Shown here: positions 45,236-54,135 of the stretch, one piece after another | How the letters are laid out: every line of letters begins with the position of its first letter | How positions within the stretch are numbered: the first letter of the stretch is position 1 | Assembly: GCA_017537245.1 (NCBI GenBank) | Contig: JAFYLD010000022.1 | Span: forward strand, 1-64,000 | Direction of reading: 5' to 3' | DNA: 64,000 nucleotides | From: Clostridia bacterium | Lineage (GTDB): Bacteria > Bacillota > Clostridia > Oscillospirales > Acutalibacteraceae | Notes under the pieces: generated by a model | Databases searched by the model: none | What the model saw: the letters and a program-made list of their open reading frames with translations, nothing else | What the model was told of the DNA's origin: nothing | Made by a program: the position numbers and the translations under genes

Positions 45236-46600
45236 TTATTTTCCTACACAAAATCTCTTAAATATCTCGTCGCAAACCTCGTTTGTAACGCGTTTGCCGG
45301 TAAGCTCTAAAAGCGCCGCTATTGCGTCGTCGACACAAACGCCAATAGCGTCAAGCGTCATTCCCATCTGTAACGCGTCGCGAGCGGCAATTACTGCCGA
45401 AAGCGCGCGGTTTACACAGTCGCGTTGGCGCTCGTTAATAAGAACGGTATCGTCGGGCGAGAGCATATCGGTTTTGCACACGTGGTTTATAGCGTTGGTT
45501 AGCGTTTCGTAACCGCTGCCACTCTTTGCCGAAATTTCTACCACCTCAAAATCGCCTAGCTCACTTTTGCTAAATGCGGCAGGCAGGTCGGTTTTGTTAA
45601 GAATGATAATGCACTTTTTGTCGGCAATATTTTCGAGTAGTTGTTTATCGTCAGAGTCAAGCGCGGTAGAGCTATCGAACACAGCGAGTAACAACTCGGC
45701 GTTTTCGATTTTTTGCATAGCTTTATCTACGCCAAATTTTTCTACCGTGTCATCGGTTTCGTGAATACCTGCAGTATCGGCAAGGTTAAGAGTCACATCA
45801 CCAAGACTAACGGTTGTTTCAACAACGTCGCGGGTAGTGCCTGCAATATCGGTAACGATTGAACGGTCAGAACCACACAACATATTCATAAGGGTAGATT
45901 TACCAACGTTTGGTTTGCCGACTATCGCGCAGTTAATACCCTCGCGAATAATTCGTCCCATATCGTAGGTAGAAATCAGCTTTTGGCATTTTGCGTAACA
46001 CTCGTCAAGAAGCGCTGCAAAATTTTCTTCGTTTAAATTTGGTATATCTTCATCGGGGTAATCGGCAAATGCCGCAAGAGAAGCCGCCGTTTCTAGTAGC
46101 TTGTTTAAAATATCATCGGTGTCGCGACTAATGCGACCTTCACGCGCGCCGCGAGATATTTTTGCCGCCGCATCGTTTCTAGCAGAGATTAGCCCCATAA
46201 CACTTTCGGCTTTTGTAAGGTCGAGTTTGCCGTTTAAAAAGGCGCGTTTTGTAAACTCGCCGCCTGTTGCAAGTGTGGCGCCACACTCGAGCACTCGGCG
46301 CAAAACTTGACGCGCAACCACTGTGCCGCCGTGAACCGAAATTTCTACCACGTTTTCACCGGTATAACTTTTGGGCGCCTTAAAAACGAGGGCTACCGCA
46401 TCGTCAATTGCGTGGTTTTCGCCATCTACAACCTTGCCATAAGCGGCAGAATAACCGTCTAAATCGGCAAGAGGTTTACACGAAAACGCAAAAAAGCACT
46501 TGTCTGATACTTTTATTGCATCTTCACCCGAAATTCGTATAACACTAATACCGCCTTCACCCAAAGGTGTGGCAATTGCCGCTATTGTGCGTTCGCTCAT
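45236..46600 (-). CDS. mnmE: tRNA modification GTPase MnmE
   Basis: MnmE (TrmE) is the GTPase partner of MnmG. The 454-residue protein has an N-terminal tetrahydrofolate-binding domain (TIAAIATPLGEGGISVIRISG), a central helical domain and an inserted GTPase domain with GKPNVGKST, DIAGTTRD, DTAGI and NKTD. It ends with the family Cys motif (C-I/V-G-K), here CVGK. Confidence 0.98.
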   Translation of the reverse strand: MSERTIAAIATPLGEGGISVIRISGEDAIKVSDKCFFAFSCKPLADLDGYSAAYGKVVDGENHAIDDAVALVFKAPKSYTGENVVEISVHGGTVVARQVLRRVLECGATLATGGEFTKRAFLNGKLDLTKAESVMGLISARNDAAAKISRGAREGRISRDTDDILNKLLETAASLAAFADYPDEDIPNLNEENFAALLDECYAKCQKLISTYDMGRIIREGINCAIVGKPNVGKSTLMNMLCGSDRSIVTDIAGTTRDVVETTVSLGDVTLNLADTAGIHETDDTVEKFGVDKAMQKIENAELLLAVFDSSTALDSDDKQLLENIADKKCIIILNKTDLPAAFSKSELGDFEVVEISAKSGSGYETLTNAINHVCKTDMLSPDDTVLINERQRDCVNRALSAVIAARDALQMGMTLDAIGVCVDDAIAALLELTGKRVTNEVCDEIFKRFCVGK

Positions 46601-46674
46601 AAAATCACCGCCAAAACTTTAATCAAATTATTTTAACACATTTTTTTGGCGTTTTCAATACGCTTTATTTTATA

Positions 46675-46703
46675 TTGACGAAATAATATTTTTCTATTAT
46701 AAT
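46675..46703 (+). promoter_or_regulatory. Promoter of the Lrp regulator-aminotransferase operon
   Basis: TTGACG (46675-46680), 17 nt, TATAAT (46698-46703), in an AT-rich divergent region with mnmE. Confidence 0.75.
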
Positions 46704-46743
46704 AATATAGATTATAATAACATTACCTTAGGAGGTTTTTAAT

Positions 46744-47226
46744 ATGAGAAACGAACTTTTAAAACTACTTGCTACAAATGCGCGCTACACAGTAGAGCAA
46801 TTAGCTGTTATGCTAGCGGAAACCCCTGAGGCGGTCGCGGCCGAGATAGACACACTTCAAAAAGAGGGTGTAATTTGCGGCTACAAAACCGTTATCGACT
46901 GGGAAAAGGTTGATGATACTAGCGTGTCAGCTATTATTGAGCTCAACGTTGTGCCAAAGGCAGACCTCGGTTTTGAAGAGGTTGCCGAAAAGGTTGCTTC
47001 ATACTCTGAGGTAGAGGCAGTTTATCTAATGTCGGGCGGTTATGACCTTAACGTTGTGGTAAAGGGCAAAAGCTTGCAACAGGTATCTCGCTTTGTTGCG
47101 CGTGAACTTGCCACTATCGATTCGGTTACTTCTACCGCTACACATTTCGTTATGCGCAGATATAAAGAAATGGACGTTAAACTTATTGAAACCGAAAAGG
47201 ATGATAGGGGGACGTTTCTTTTATGA
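46744..47226 (+). CDS. Lrp/AsnC-family transcriptional regulator
   Basis: This 160-residue amino-acid-responsive regulator has an N-terminal winged helix (NELLKLLATNARYTVEQLA) and a C-terminal RAM/AsnC ligand domain (SGGYDLNVVVKGKSL). AGGAGG lies 8 nt before the ATG. Its stop overlaps the start of an aminotransferase gene by 4 nt, a conserved pairing that suggests it controls that enzyme in response to an amino acid. Confidence 0.9.
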   Translation: MRNELLKLLATNARYTVEQLAVMLAETPEAVAAEIDTLQKEGVICGYKTVIDWEKVDDTSVSAIIELNVVPKADLGFEEVAEKVASYSEVEAVYLMSGGYDLNVVVKGKSLQQVSRFVARELATIDSVTSTATHFVMRRYKEMDVKLIETEKDDRGTFLL

Positions 47227-48392
47227 TAGACTATTCAAAAATACTGTCTCGTACCGTTACAGAGATCAAGCCATCGGGTATAAGAAAGTTTTTTGATATA
47301 GCCGCTACAATGGATGACGTTATATCTTTGGGTGTGGGTGAGCCCGATTTTCAAACGCCTTGGTCGATTAGAAAAGCAGGCATAACATCACTTGAAAAAG
47401 GAAAAACTAAATATACCTCTAATTCGGGCCTTATAGAATTAAGAAAAGAAATTTCTAACTATATAAATCGCAAATGCAACGTTGAATATAACCCGACTAA
47501 TGAAATTCTTTTGTCGGTGGGCGGTAGCGAGGCTATTGACGCCGCGCTTCGCGCAATTATCACACCGGGCGATGAGGTTATTATTCCTCAACCGTCATAC
47601 GTGTGTTACGAGCCTATAACTCAGCTTGTGGGCGGCGTGCCCGTTATTATAGAAACGCTTGCGGAAAACGATTTTAAAGTAACACCCGAGCAACTTAAAA
47701 ACGCAATTAGCGAAAAAACAAAGGCACTAATTTTGCCTTATCCTTGCAATCCTACAGGCGCAATTATGGAAAAAGCAGATTTAGAAGCGCTTGCTCAAAT
47801 TTTGCGAGATACTAATATTGTGGTAATATCGGACGAGATTTATTCCGAGCTTACCTTTACCGACGGCGAACACGTTTCAATAGCGTCGATAGACGGTATG
47901 CGTGAACGCACAATACTAATAAACGGCTTTTCAAAAGCCTTTTCTATGACAGGCTGGCGACTGGGCTTTGCTTGCGGACCACAAGAGATAATATCTCAAA
48001 TCACAAAGATTCACCAATTTGCAATAATGTGCGCTCCAACAACGGCGCAGTACGCGGCGATAGATGCTTTGCGCAACTGCGATGAGGCCGTTGCGAATAT
48101 GAAGGCCGAGTACAACCGCCGCCGCAGACTTATAGTAGACGGCTTTAACAAGGCGGGGCTAATCTGCCGCGAGCCAAAAGGCGCGTTTTACGCCTTCCCT
48201 TGTATTAAAAGCACCGGTCTTACAAGCGAGGAGTTTTGCGAAAGACTGATCCAAGAAAAACACGTTGCAGTAGTACCGGGTACGGCTTTTGGCAAGGGTG
48301 GCGAAGGTTTTGTTCGCGCGTCTTACTGTTACAGTCCCGAGCATATTATAGAAGCACTTCGTCGAATTGACGAATTTGTAAAGGAGATATAA
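47223..48392 (+). CDS. Class I/II pyridoxal-phosphate aminotransferase
   Basis: This 389-residue fold-type I aminotransferase of the aspartate/PatA-like subgroup has GEPDFQTPW, GGSEAIDAALR, YPCNPTGA, SDEIYSEL and the PLP lysine in NGFSKAFSMTGWRLG. The final Arg that binds the substrate carboxylate is visible in FVRASYCYS. Substrate could be an aromatic amino acid, aspartate or alanine. It is coupled to the upstream Lrp-type regulator. Confidence 0.9.
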   Translation: MIDYSKILSRTVTEIKPSGIRKFFDIAATMDDVISLGVGEPDFQTPWSIRKAGITSLEKGKTKYTSNSGLIELRKEISNYINRKCNVEYNPTNEILLSVGGSEAIDAALRAIITPGDEVIIPQPSYVCYEPITQLVGGVPVIIETLAENDFKVTPEQLKNAISEKTKALILPYPCNPTGAIMEKADLEALAQILRDTNIVVISDEIYSELTFTDGEHVSIASIDGMRERTILINGFSKAFSMTGWRLGFACGPQEIISQITKIHQFAIMCAPTTAQYAAIDALRNCDEAVANMKAEYNRRRRLIVDGFNKAGLICREPKGAFYAFPCIKSTGLTSEEFCERLIQEKHVAVVPGTAFGKGGEGFVRASYCYSPEHIIEALRRIDEFVKEI

Positions 48393-48394
48393 AA

Positions 48395-48976
48395 ATGAAA
48401 AAAGGTTTAATTATAACGCTCGCTGTTACAGGCGGGGCAATAATATTATCAATACTTATATTAGTGATAATGGGCATAACTTCCTATAACGGTTTTGTTG
48501 CTGGTGAAGAGACTTTAAAAGAAAAGCAATCAACAATATCGGTTCAACTTCAGCGCAGAGCAGATTTGATTCCAAACTTTGTAGAAACAGTAAAAGGTTA
48601 TTCCGACTACGAACAATCAACTTTTCTAGCGGTTACAGAGGCAAGAACGGCGGTTATGAAGGCGAATGGCGCAGAAGAACAAGCGGCGGCTAGCGCTCAA
48701 CTTGATAACGCTATTGACGTTTGGGTAAACGCTATAACAGAAGCTTATCCAGAACTTAAAGCGTCGGAACAATACGTTGCTTTGCAGGATGAACTTGCAG
48801 GCACAGAAAATCGCATTGCAAAAGCGCGCACAGATTACAACGAATCTGTAAGCGAATACAACAAGTCAATACGCAGATTCCCAAAGAATATTTTTGCTAG
48901 TATGTTCGGCTTTGAAGAGGCAGAATACTTCGAAGCTGACGAAGCGGCAAATACAGTTCCTAAAGTAGAGTTTTAA
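48395..48976 (+). CDS. LemA family protein
   Basis: This 193-residue protein has an N-terminal membrane helix (about 6-29) and the helical LemA domain with SVQLQRRADLIPNFVETVKGY, the most conserved part of the family. LemA proteins are often encoded next to TPM-domain proteins, as here, and the pair is thought to act at the cell envelope; the mechanism is unknown. Confidence 0.93.
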   Translation: MKKGLIITLAVTGGAIILSILILVIMGITSYNGFVAGEETLKEKQSTISVQLQRRADLIPNFVETVKGYSDYEQSTFLAVTEARTAVMKANGAEEQAAASAQLDNAIDVWVNAITEAYPELKASEQYVALQDELAGTENRIAKARTDYNESVSEYNKSIRRFPKNIFASMFGFEEAEYFEADEAANTVPKVEF

Positions 48977-48981
48977 AAAGT

Positions 48982-49755
48982 ATGAAAAAACATTTTAAAA
49001 GGGGTATAGCGCTACTCTTTGTGGCGATAATAGCGTTTTCTCTTTGTGCTTGTGGCGAGGGCGATGATTTTATTAAACCGACCGAGGCGTTTTTTGTAAA
49101 CGATTTTGCCGACGTCATCACACCTGAAGATGAACAAATAATTTGCGCGCAGGGTAAAGCGTTACAAGAAAACACAAAAGCGCAGGCGGTTATAGTTACT
49201 GTCGATAGCCTTGATGGACAAGCCATAGAGGACTATGCGTACGAAATAGGTGAAAATTGGGCGCTAGGCGATAAAGAAGAGGACAACGGTATAGTTATTC
49301 TTTTGTCGGTAAGTGACCGCGAGTATAGAGTCGAGGTAGGCTCTGGTCTAGAGGGCGCTTTGCCAGATAGTAAAACAGGTCGCATAATGGATCACTACGC
49401 TGCGCCAAAGCTTGCTACCGATGATTTTTCGGGCGCATTATTAGACGTTTATAACGCGATAACAAACGAGATTTATCTCGAATATGGAATAGAAACAACA
49501 CCAAACTATATACCGGTTGAAAATCTGCCCAAAAAACAAGAAGAATCATCCGCAGGCAAGGTGATAATATCCTGGGTTGTAATGGTGGGCATAGTGGCGC
49601 TTTATATCATCTTCTTTGGCGGTAGAGGCGGACTGTTCATCTTTGGCGCGCCACGATTCTATGGTGGATTTGGCGGCGGCTCATCGGGCGGCTTTGGCGG
49701 CTTTAGCGGTGGCGGCGGCTCGTTTGGTGGCGGCGGCGCAAGCCGAAAGTTTTAA
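48982..49755 (+). CDS. TPM-domain lipoprotein with Gly-rich tail (YgcG-like)
   Basis: This 257-residue protein has a signal peptide with a lipobox ending in LCAC, then a TPM_phosphatase-type domain (about 35-165). The domain shows VNDFADVIT near the start and VEVGSGLEGALPD. A membrane helix (about 190-210) and a long Gly/Ser/Phe tail follow. The TPM-membrane helix-Gly tail layout is characteristic. It is 5 nt after lemA. Reported activities for the family include phosphatase-like functions; none can be assigned here. Confidence 0.88.
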   Translation: MKKHFKRGIALLFVAIIAFSLCACGEGDDFIKPTEAFFVNDFADVITPEDEQIICAQGKALQENTKAQAVIVTVDSLDGQAIEDYAYEIGENWALGDKEEDNGIVILLSVSDREYRVEVGSGLEGALPDSKTGRIMDHYAAPKLATDDFSGALLDVYNAITNEIYLEYGIETTPNYIPVENLPKKQEESSAGKVIISWVVMVGIVALYIIFFGGRGGLFIFGAPRFYGGFGGGSSGGFGGFSGGGGSFGGGGASRKF

Positions 49756-49782
49756 CTAAAAATATTTTAAAGGTGGGAAAAT

Positions 49783-50910
49783 ATGTCAGAACAGTTTAAT
49801 AATAAAGATTACGGCGACTATTTTTCCGCTGTAGAAAAAAACATCAAACGCGATGCTAACACGGTTAAAAACGAAAAAGCAAATGAAAAAATTACAGAAC
49901 GAAGAATATCTGTAAAAAGCGCGTCTAAAAAAGTTATAAGGGTTCGTCCGTGGGTGTATATGGTGGCGATAGTATTGGTGGTTGCGATGGTGTTAACCAT
50001 AGTGTTTACTGCCGGCACTGGTGATATACCGCAAATAGAGGGTGACGACGAGGTAAGTAGTATAACCAGCACCGAGGTTAAGGTTGAAGAAGAAAAAACG
50101 ATAAACCACTATGCCGAATACGATGATTCAACCCAAACGATACCTGCTAGCTTTGCTGCGCAAAATATAATTGTTATAAATTGTGACACCAACAAGGTTG
50201 TAGCGGCACGAAACGCGAGCGAGCGTTGTTATCCCGCGTCAACCACAAAGGTAATGACAATTCTTACCGCGGTAGATTATATTACCGATTATAACAAAAC
50301 GTTTACTTTTAGTTACGAAATAACCGACCCTTTCTATCGCCAAGAGGCGACAATGGCAGGTTTTGCTAATGAAGAAGCGGTTAATATGACCGACCTGCTT
50401 TACGGCGCAATATTGCCGTCGGGCGCAGATGCTACGGTGGGACTTGCGATATCGGTCGCAGGTAGCGAAGAAGAGTTTACAAAGCTCATGAACAAAAAGG
50501 CAAAAGAATTGGGACTTAAAAACACCCACTTTACCAACGCTAGCGGACTTTTTGACAAAGATCATTATACAACCCCCGAGGACATGGCGATAATTATACG
50601 CGAGGCTATGAAAAATGATGTGTGCCGTAAGGTGCTATCAACCTATCAATATACAACCGCCTCTACTCCTCAGCACCCAGAGGGAATACTTCTTACTAGC
50701 ACACTGTTTAGTCACATGTATGGCACAGAGCCCGAAGGCTCGGATATAATCGGCGGTAAAACCGGTTTTGTAAACGAGTCGGGTTACTGCATTGCATCGT
50801 TTGGACATAGCGACAACGGCACAAATTACGTGTGCGTAACATATAGGGGCGCAGGACTTTGGCCTACGACCTACGATCAAATAAATTTATATACCAGTTA
50901 TGCGAAATAA
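49783..50910 (+). CDS. Membrane-anchored D-alanyl-D-alanine carboxypeptidase (serine type, S11-like)
   Basis: The enzyme trims the terminal D-Ala from peptidoglycan stem peptides. This 375-residue protein has a basic cytoplasmic head, one membrane helix (about 56-77), an acidic linker and the peptidase S11 domain. The catalytic SxxK is Ser153-Thr-Thr-Lys156, and the KTG motif is GGKTGF. The second motif reads PSGADAT, with Ala where many family members have Asn (SGN). The anchor is N-terminal, rather than the C-terminal helix of classic DacA. Confidence 0.88.
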   Translation: MSEQFNNKDYGDYFSAVEKNIKRDANTVKNEKANEKITERRISVKSASKKVIRVRPWVYMVAIVLVVAMVLTIVFTAGTGDIPQIEGDDEVSSITSTEVKVEEEKTINHYAEYDDSTQTIPASFAAQNIIVINCDTNKVVAARNASERCYPASTTKVMTILTAVDYITDYNKTFTFSYEITDPFYRQEATMAGFANEEAVNMTDLLYGAILPSGADATVGLAISVAGSEEEFTKLMNKKAKELGLKNTHFTNASGLFDKDHYTTPEDMAIIIREAMKNDVCRKVLSTYQYTTASTPQHPEGILLTSTLFSHMYGTEPEGSDIIGGKTGFVNESGYCIASFGHSDNGTNYVCVTYRGAGLWPTTYDQINLYTSYAK

Positions 50911-50914
50911 CCAC

Positions 50915-50943
50915 TTGCAAATAAGTTATAAAAATGATATTAT
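50915..50943 (+). promoter_or_regulatory. Promoter of the cps regulatory genes
   Basis: TTGCAA (50915-50920), 17 nt, TATTAT (50938-50943), about 50 nt before cpsC. Confidence 0.6.
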
Positions 50944-50991
50944 AAAATATGTATGTGAATTATAGATTTTATTTTTAGGAAGAGGAATAAA

Positions 50992-51738
50992 ATGGAAGAA
51001 AAAACTATAAATATTATGGACCTCGTGATGCTCGCGTGGCGAAAACTTTGGATAATAGCGATAGCGGCTGTTCTTTGTGCGGCGCTTGCTTTTGGCTATT
51101 GCAAATTTTGCGTAACTCCATCATATAGCGCTACGGCGTCTATACTTGTTACAAACGGTGCGGTTACAACCTCTTATGCAGAAACAACCGACAAAATTTC
51201 GGGTAGTGACATTTCAGCTTCTTTGTATCTATCTTATACTGTTGTTGATATACTTAACACACCTGATATTTATATGGAACTTGCAGAAGAACTTGGTGAA
51301 AAAAATTACCAAAGTCTAAGAGGAGGTTTCTCTGTTTCTAGAAGAAGCGAAGACACTTTGTTTATCGATATTACATATTCTAGCACCGATATGAACAAAG
51401 CGACAAGCGTTGTAAACAAGTTTGCCCAAGTTGCTTGTGACTATATCCCTGGATTTATTCCATCTGCTAAAGCAAACGTTGTATCTACTGCGGTAAACGC
51501 ATCTCAAACTTATCCACGCACAACCATGACAACTGCCGTTGTTGGCTTATTGGGCGCAGCAATAGCGTTTATTGTATTGTTTGCTATGGAATCTATGAAT
51601 CACGCAATTAAGGGTGAAGAAGATTTTACTCAATCTTTCGACGTGCCACTTTTGGGCGCGGTGCCTGATTTTGAAAACGTAGATAATGGCGGTTATCGTA
51701 AGAATAAGGGCAGAGGAGGATACGGCAGTGGCTATTAA
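50992..51738 (+). CDS. cpsC: Capsule chain-length/CpsC-type membrane adaptor (Wzz family)
   Basis: This 248-residue Wzz-domain protein has membrane helices near 19-37 and 178-198 and a large extracytoplasmic region between them. In Gram-positive bacteria it activates the CpsD kinase and sets polymer length. The C-terminal cytoplasmic tail (GGYRKNKGRGGYGSGY) is Gly/Tyr-rich, echoing the Tyr-rich tail of CpsD. It overlaps cpsD by 11 nt. Confidence 0.88.
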   Translation: MEEKTINIMDLVMLAWRKLWIIAIAAVLCAALAFGYCKFCVTPSYSATASILVTNGAVTTSYAETTDKISGSDISASLYLSYTVVDILNTPDIYMELAEELGEKNYQSLRGGFSVSRRSEDTLFIDITYSSTDMNKATSVVNKFAQVACDYIPGFIPSAKANVVSTAVNASQTYPRTTMTTAVVGLLGAAIAFIVLFAMESMNHAIKGEEDFTQSFDVPLLGAVPDFENVDNGGYRKNKGRGGYGSGY

Positions 51739-52519
51739 GAATAAAACAGATAACAAACAAAGTGTTATGAACATAAACGAAACTCGCCACGTTCCTTTTG
51801 CCGTGGTCGAAGCTTACAAAGCAATTCGTACCAACCTAACCTTCTTGCTTTCTAATGCCGAAAACAAGGTTTTTGGTATTACAAGTCCAGAGGCTGGCGA
51901 AGGCAAGTCAACCACTTCGGTTAATATGGCTATTGCATTTTCGCAACTTGGCGATAAGGTGTTGCTTATTGACGCTGATATGCGCAAGAGCTCAATTCAC
52001 AAAAAACTCAAAATCGAAAATAACGCAGGTCTGTCAAACATTCTTGCAGGATTTAACAAGTATCAAGATACTATTCATCACGTTAATGATACCTTTGACG
52101 TTATAACAGCCGGTCAAGTTCCACCAAACCCATCTGAACTTTTGGGTTCGGCAAGATTTAAAGAACTTGTAGAAGCGGTTAGCAAGGAGTACAGCTACGT
52201 TATTATCGATACTCCACCTATGGACGTTGTAACCGATGCTTTGGTTATAGCTCCACACACAGCAGGTCTTGTATTGGTTGTAAAAGATCACGTTACACCA
52301 ACCGATTCTATTAGTCGCGCTATCGAGGCCGCTAAATTTGCTAATATCAATCTACTTGGCGCTGTTATGAATGCCGCAAATCCAAAATCGGGCAGCAGAT
52401 ACGGTTATCGTAAATATGGCTACCGCAAGTACGGATATTCTAAATACGGTTATGCTAAATATGGTTACGGCAGTGCGCCTACCCTTAAAAAGCCGGAAGA
52501 ATCCGAATCGGAAAATTAA
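51728..52519 (+). CDS. cpsD: CpsD/CapB-type bacterial tyrosine kinase
   Basis: This 263-residue BY-kinase has Walker A SPEAGEGKSTTSVNMA, Walker A' LLIDADMRKSS and Walker B VIIDTPPMD. The C-terminus is a striking tyrosine cluster: four or five tandem KYGY-type repeats in about 25 residues, the expected autophosphorylation site. The GTG at 51728 is chosen, with AGAGGAGGA 7 nt upstream, overlapping cpsC. The kinase should control surface polysaccharide assembly together with CpsC and the CpsB phosphatase. A terminator follows at 52532-52566. Confidence 0.92.
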   Translation: MAIKNKTDNKQSVMNINETRHVPFAVVEAYKAIRTNLTFLLSNAENKVFGITSPEAGEGKSTTSVNMAIAFSQLGDKVLLIDADMRKSSIHKKLKIENNAGLSNILAGFNKYQDTIHHVNDTFDVITAGQVPPNPSELLGSARFKELVEAVSKEYSYVIIDTPPMDVVTDALVIAPHTAGLVLVVKDHVTPTDSISRAIEAAKFANINLLGAVMNAANPKSGSRYGYRKYGYRKYGYSKYGYAKYGYGSAPTLKKPEESESEN

Positions 52520-52531
52520 GAGTAATTTTAT

Positions 52532-52566
52532 AATCGGGAGAACCTTGGCGTTTTCCCGATTTTTTA
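52532..52566 (+). terminator. Terminator between cpsD and cpsB
   Basis: 12-bp stem (one G-U) AATCGGGAGAAC/GTTTTCCCGATT at 52532-52543 and 52550-52561, followed by TTTTT. It may reduce cpsB transcription relative to cpsCD. Confidence 0.8.
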
Positions 52567-52582
52567 AAAGCGAGGTGTCCGT

Positions 52583-53308
52583 ATGGCTTTTTTAGATATA
52601 CATTCACATATTTTGCCACAGGTAGACGATGGCGCAAAAGATATAGAAACGTCAATAAAACTGCTCGAAATGTTAAAAGAGCAGAGTGTTACCGATGTTA
52701 TAGCTACTCCGCATTTTTATCCTGACGAAGACAATGCGGAAGAATTTATAGACACGGTTGAAAATGCATATAATAACCTAAAAAAAGAAACGTTAGGAAA
52801 AGATTTACCTAACGTATATTTGGGTTGTGAATTAAGATACTTTAACGGTATTGGAAAAAGCGAAACTATCAAACAATTTACAATAGCGGGTACTAATTAT
52901 TTGCTTTTGGAACTTCCGTATGACGAGCCTATCAAAGATTTCGTTTTGCAGGACATAATAGATATAAACGAGCGATTAGGACTTATTCCAATACTTGCGC
53001 ATATTGAAAGATATGGCAAAGTAAAAGGTTATAAAAAACTTTTAAAACTTATATCAAACGGCGATGCCGTTGCGCATATAAACGCGGGCGGAGTAATTAA
53101 CAAAGAAACAACCCGCCTTTGCGAAAAGTTAATAAAGGGCGGTTACGTATCGTTCTTGGCAAGTGACACGCACTCTGTCCACAATCGACCTCCGTATATA
53201 AAGGCGGCGCTTGATATGATCGCAGATAGACTCGGTCGCTCGGCGGCTAATAGGCTTATAATTAAATCAAACGCGTTGCTCGAAGAAATAGAGGCGGCAA
53301 ATGAATAG
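52583..53308 (+). CDS. cpsB: CpsB/CapC-family PHP tyrosine-protein phosphatase
   Basis: This 241-residue metal-dependent PHP-fold phosphatase removes phosphate from the CpsD tyrosine cluster. It has DIHSHILPQVDDGAKD at the N-terminus, ATPHFYP near 43 and SDTHSVHNRPP near the end, which together supply the His/Asp metal ligands. It overlaps the next gene by 8 nt. The order here is C-D-terminator-B. Confidence 0.93.
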   Translation: MAFLDIHSHILPQVDDGAKDIETSIKLLEMLKEQSVTDVIATPHFYPDEDNAEEFIDTVENAYNNLKKETLGKDLPNVYLGCELRYFNGIGKSETIKQFTIAGTNYLLLELPYDEPIKDFVLQDIIDINERLGLIPILAHIERYGKVKGYKKLLKLISNGDAVAHINAGGVINKETTRLCEKLIKGGYVSFLASDTHSVHNRPPYIKAALDMIADRLGRSAANRLIIKSNALLEEIEAANE

Positions 53309-54122
53309 TAAAAATTTAAAAATAAATAAAGTGGGCGAGTTGGTATATATTACTTTTCCGCGACTCGAAGCTTGTGGCGCGGTAAGGCATATATTTTCTA
53401 CCCGACTAGGCGGCGTAAGTAGTGGTCAATTCGCCACAATGAACACTAGTTTTTCGGGTGGCGATGATTTTGCCGCGGTAGAAGAAAATTACCGACGACT
53501 TTGTGGCGCTGTGGGTATTGATTATAAAAACATTGTTCTTAGCAAGCAAACCCACACCAACAACGTAAAAATCGTTACCAAAGACGATTGTGGTACGGGT
53601 TATACCAAACCGTCTTTTCAAGACGTTGACGGACTTATCACAAATCAGTCGGGCGTGGCGCTCGTAACCCAGTATGCCGACTGCACACCGCTATTGTTTT
53701 GTGACCCTGTAAAGCGAGTTTGCGCGACAAGTCATGCGGGTTGGCGCGGCACAGTGGCGCAAATAGGCAAAGTTACGGTCGAAAAAATGGTTAGTGAATT
53801 TGGTTGTGATCCGCAAGATATTATTGCGGCAATCGGGCCTTGTATATGCGAAAGATGTTACGAGGTTGACACACCCGTGCTAGACGCTTTTATGGAAAGC
53901 GGCATAGACGTTACGGGAGTATTCCGTGAGGGTCGCGACGAAAACCACTTTATGCTCAATTTGGTGCAGGCTAACAAAAACATACTTTTGTCTGCAGGAA
54001 TAAAGGAAGAAAATATCGACGTTAGCGATATTTGCACCTGTTGCAACGCAGACGAATTACACTCGCATCGCGCAACCGGTGGCAAACGTGGAAACCTAGC
54101 CGCGATTATTGAACTTATATAA
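53301..54122 (+). CDS. pgeF: Peptidoglycan editing factor PgeF (multicopper polyphenol oxidase/laccase domain)
   Basis: This 273-residue protein of the YfiH/DUF152 family removes wrongly placed serine from peptidoglycan precursors (known for E. coli PgeF). Visible motifs are STRLGGVSSG, the His in KQTHTNNV, DCTPLLFCDP, SHAGWRGT and CTCC near the end. It overlaps the CpsB gene by 8 nt. Confidence 0.9.
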   Translation: MNSKNLKINKVGELVYITFPRLEACGAVRHIFSTRLGGVSSGQFATMNTSFSGGDDFAAVEENYRRLCGAVGIDYKNIVLSKQTHTNNVKIVTKDDCGTGYTKPSFQDVDGLITNQSGVALVTQYADCTPLLFCDPVKRVCATSHAGWRGTVAQIGKVTVEKMVSEFGCDPQDIIAAIGPCICERCYEVDTPVLDAFMESGIDVTGVFREGRDENHFMLNLVQANKNILLSAGIKEENIDVSDICTCCNADELHSHRATGGKRGNLAAIIELI

Positions 54123-54135
54123 AAGGGGAATATAT

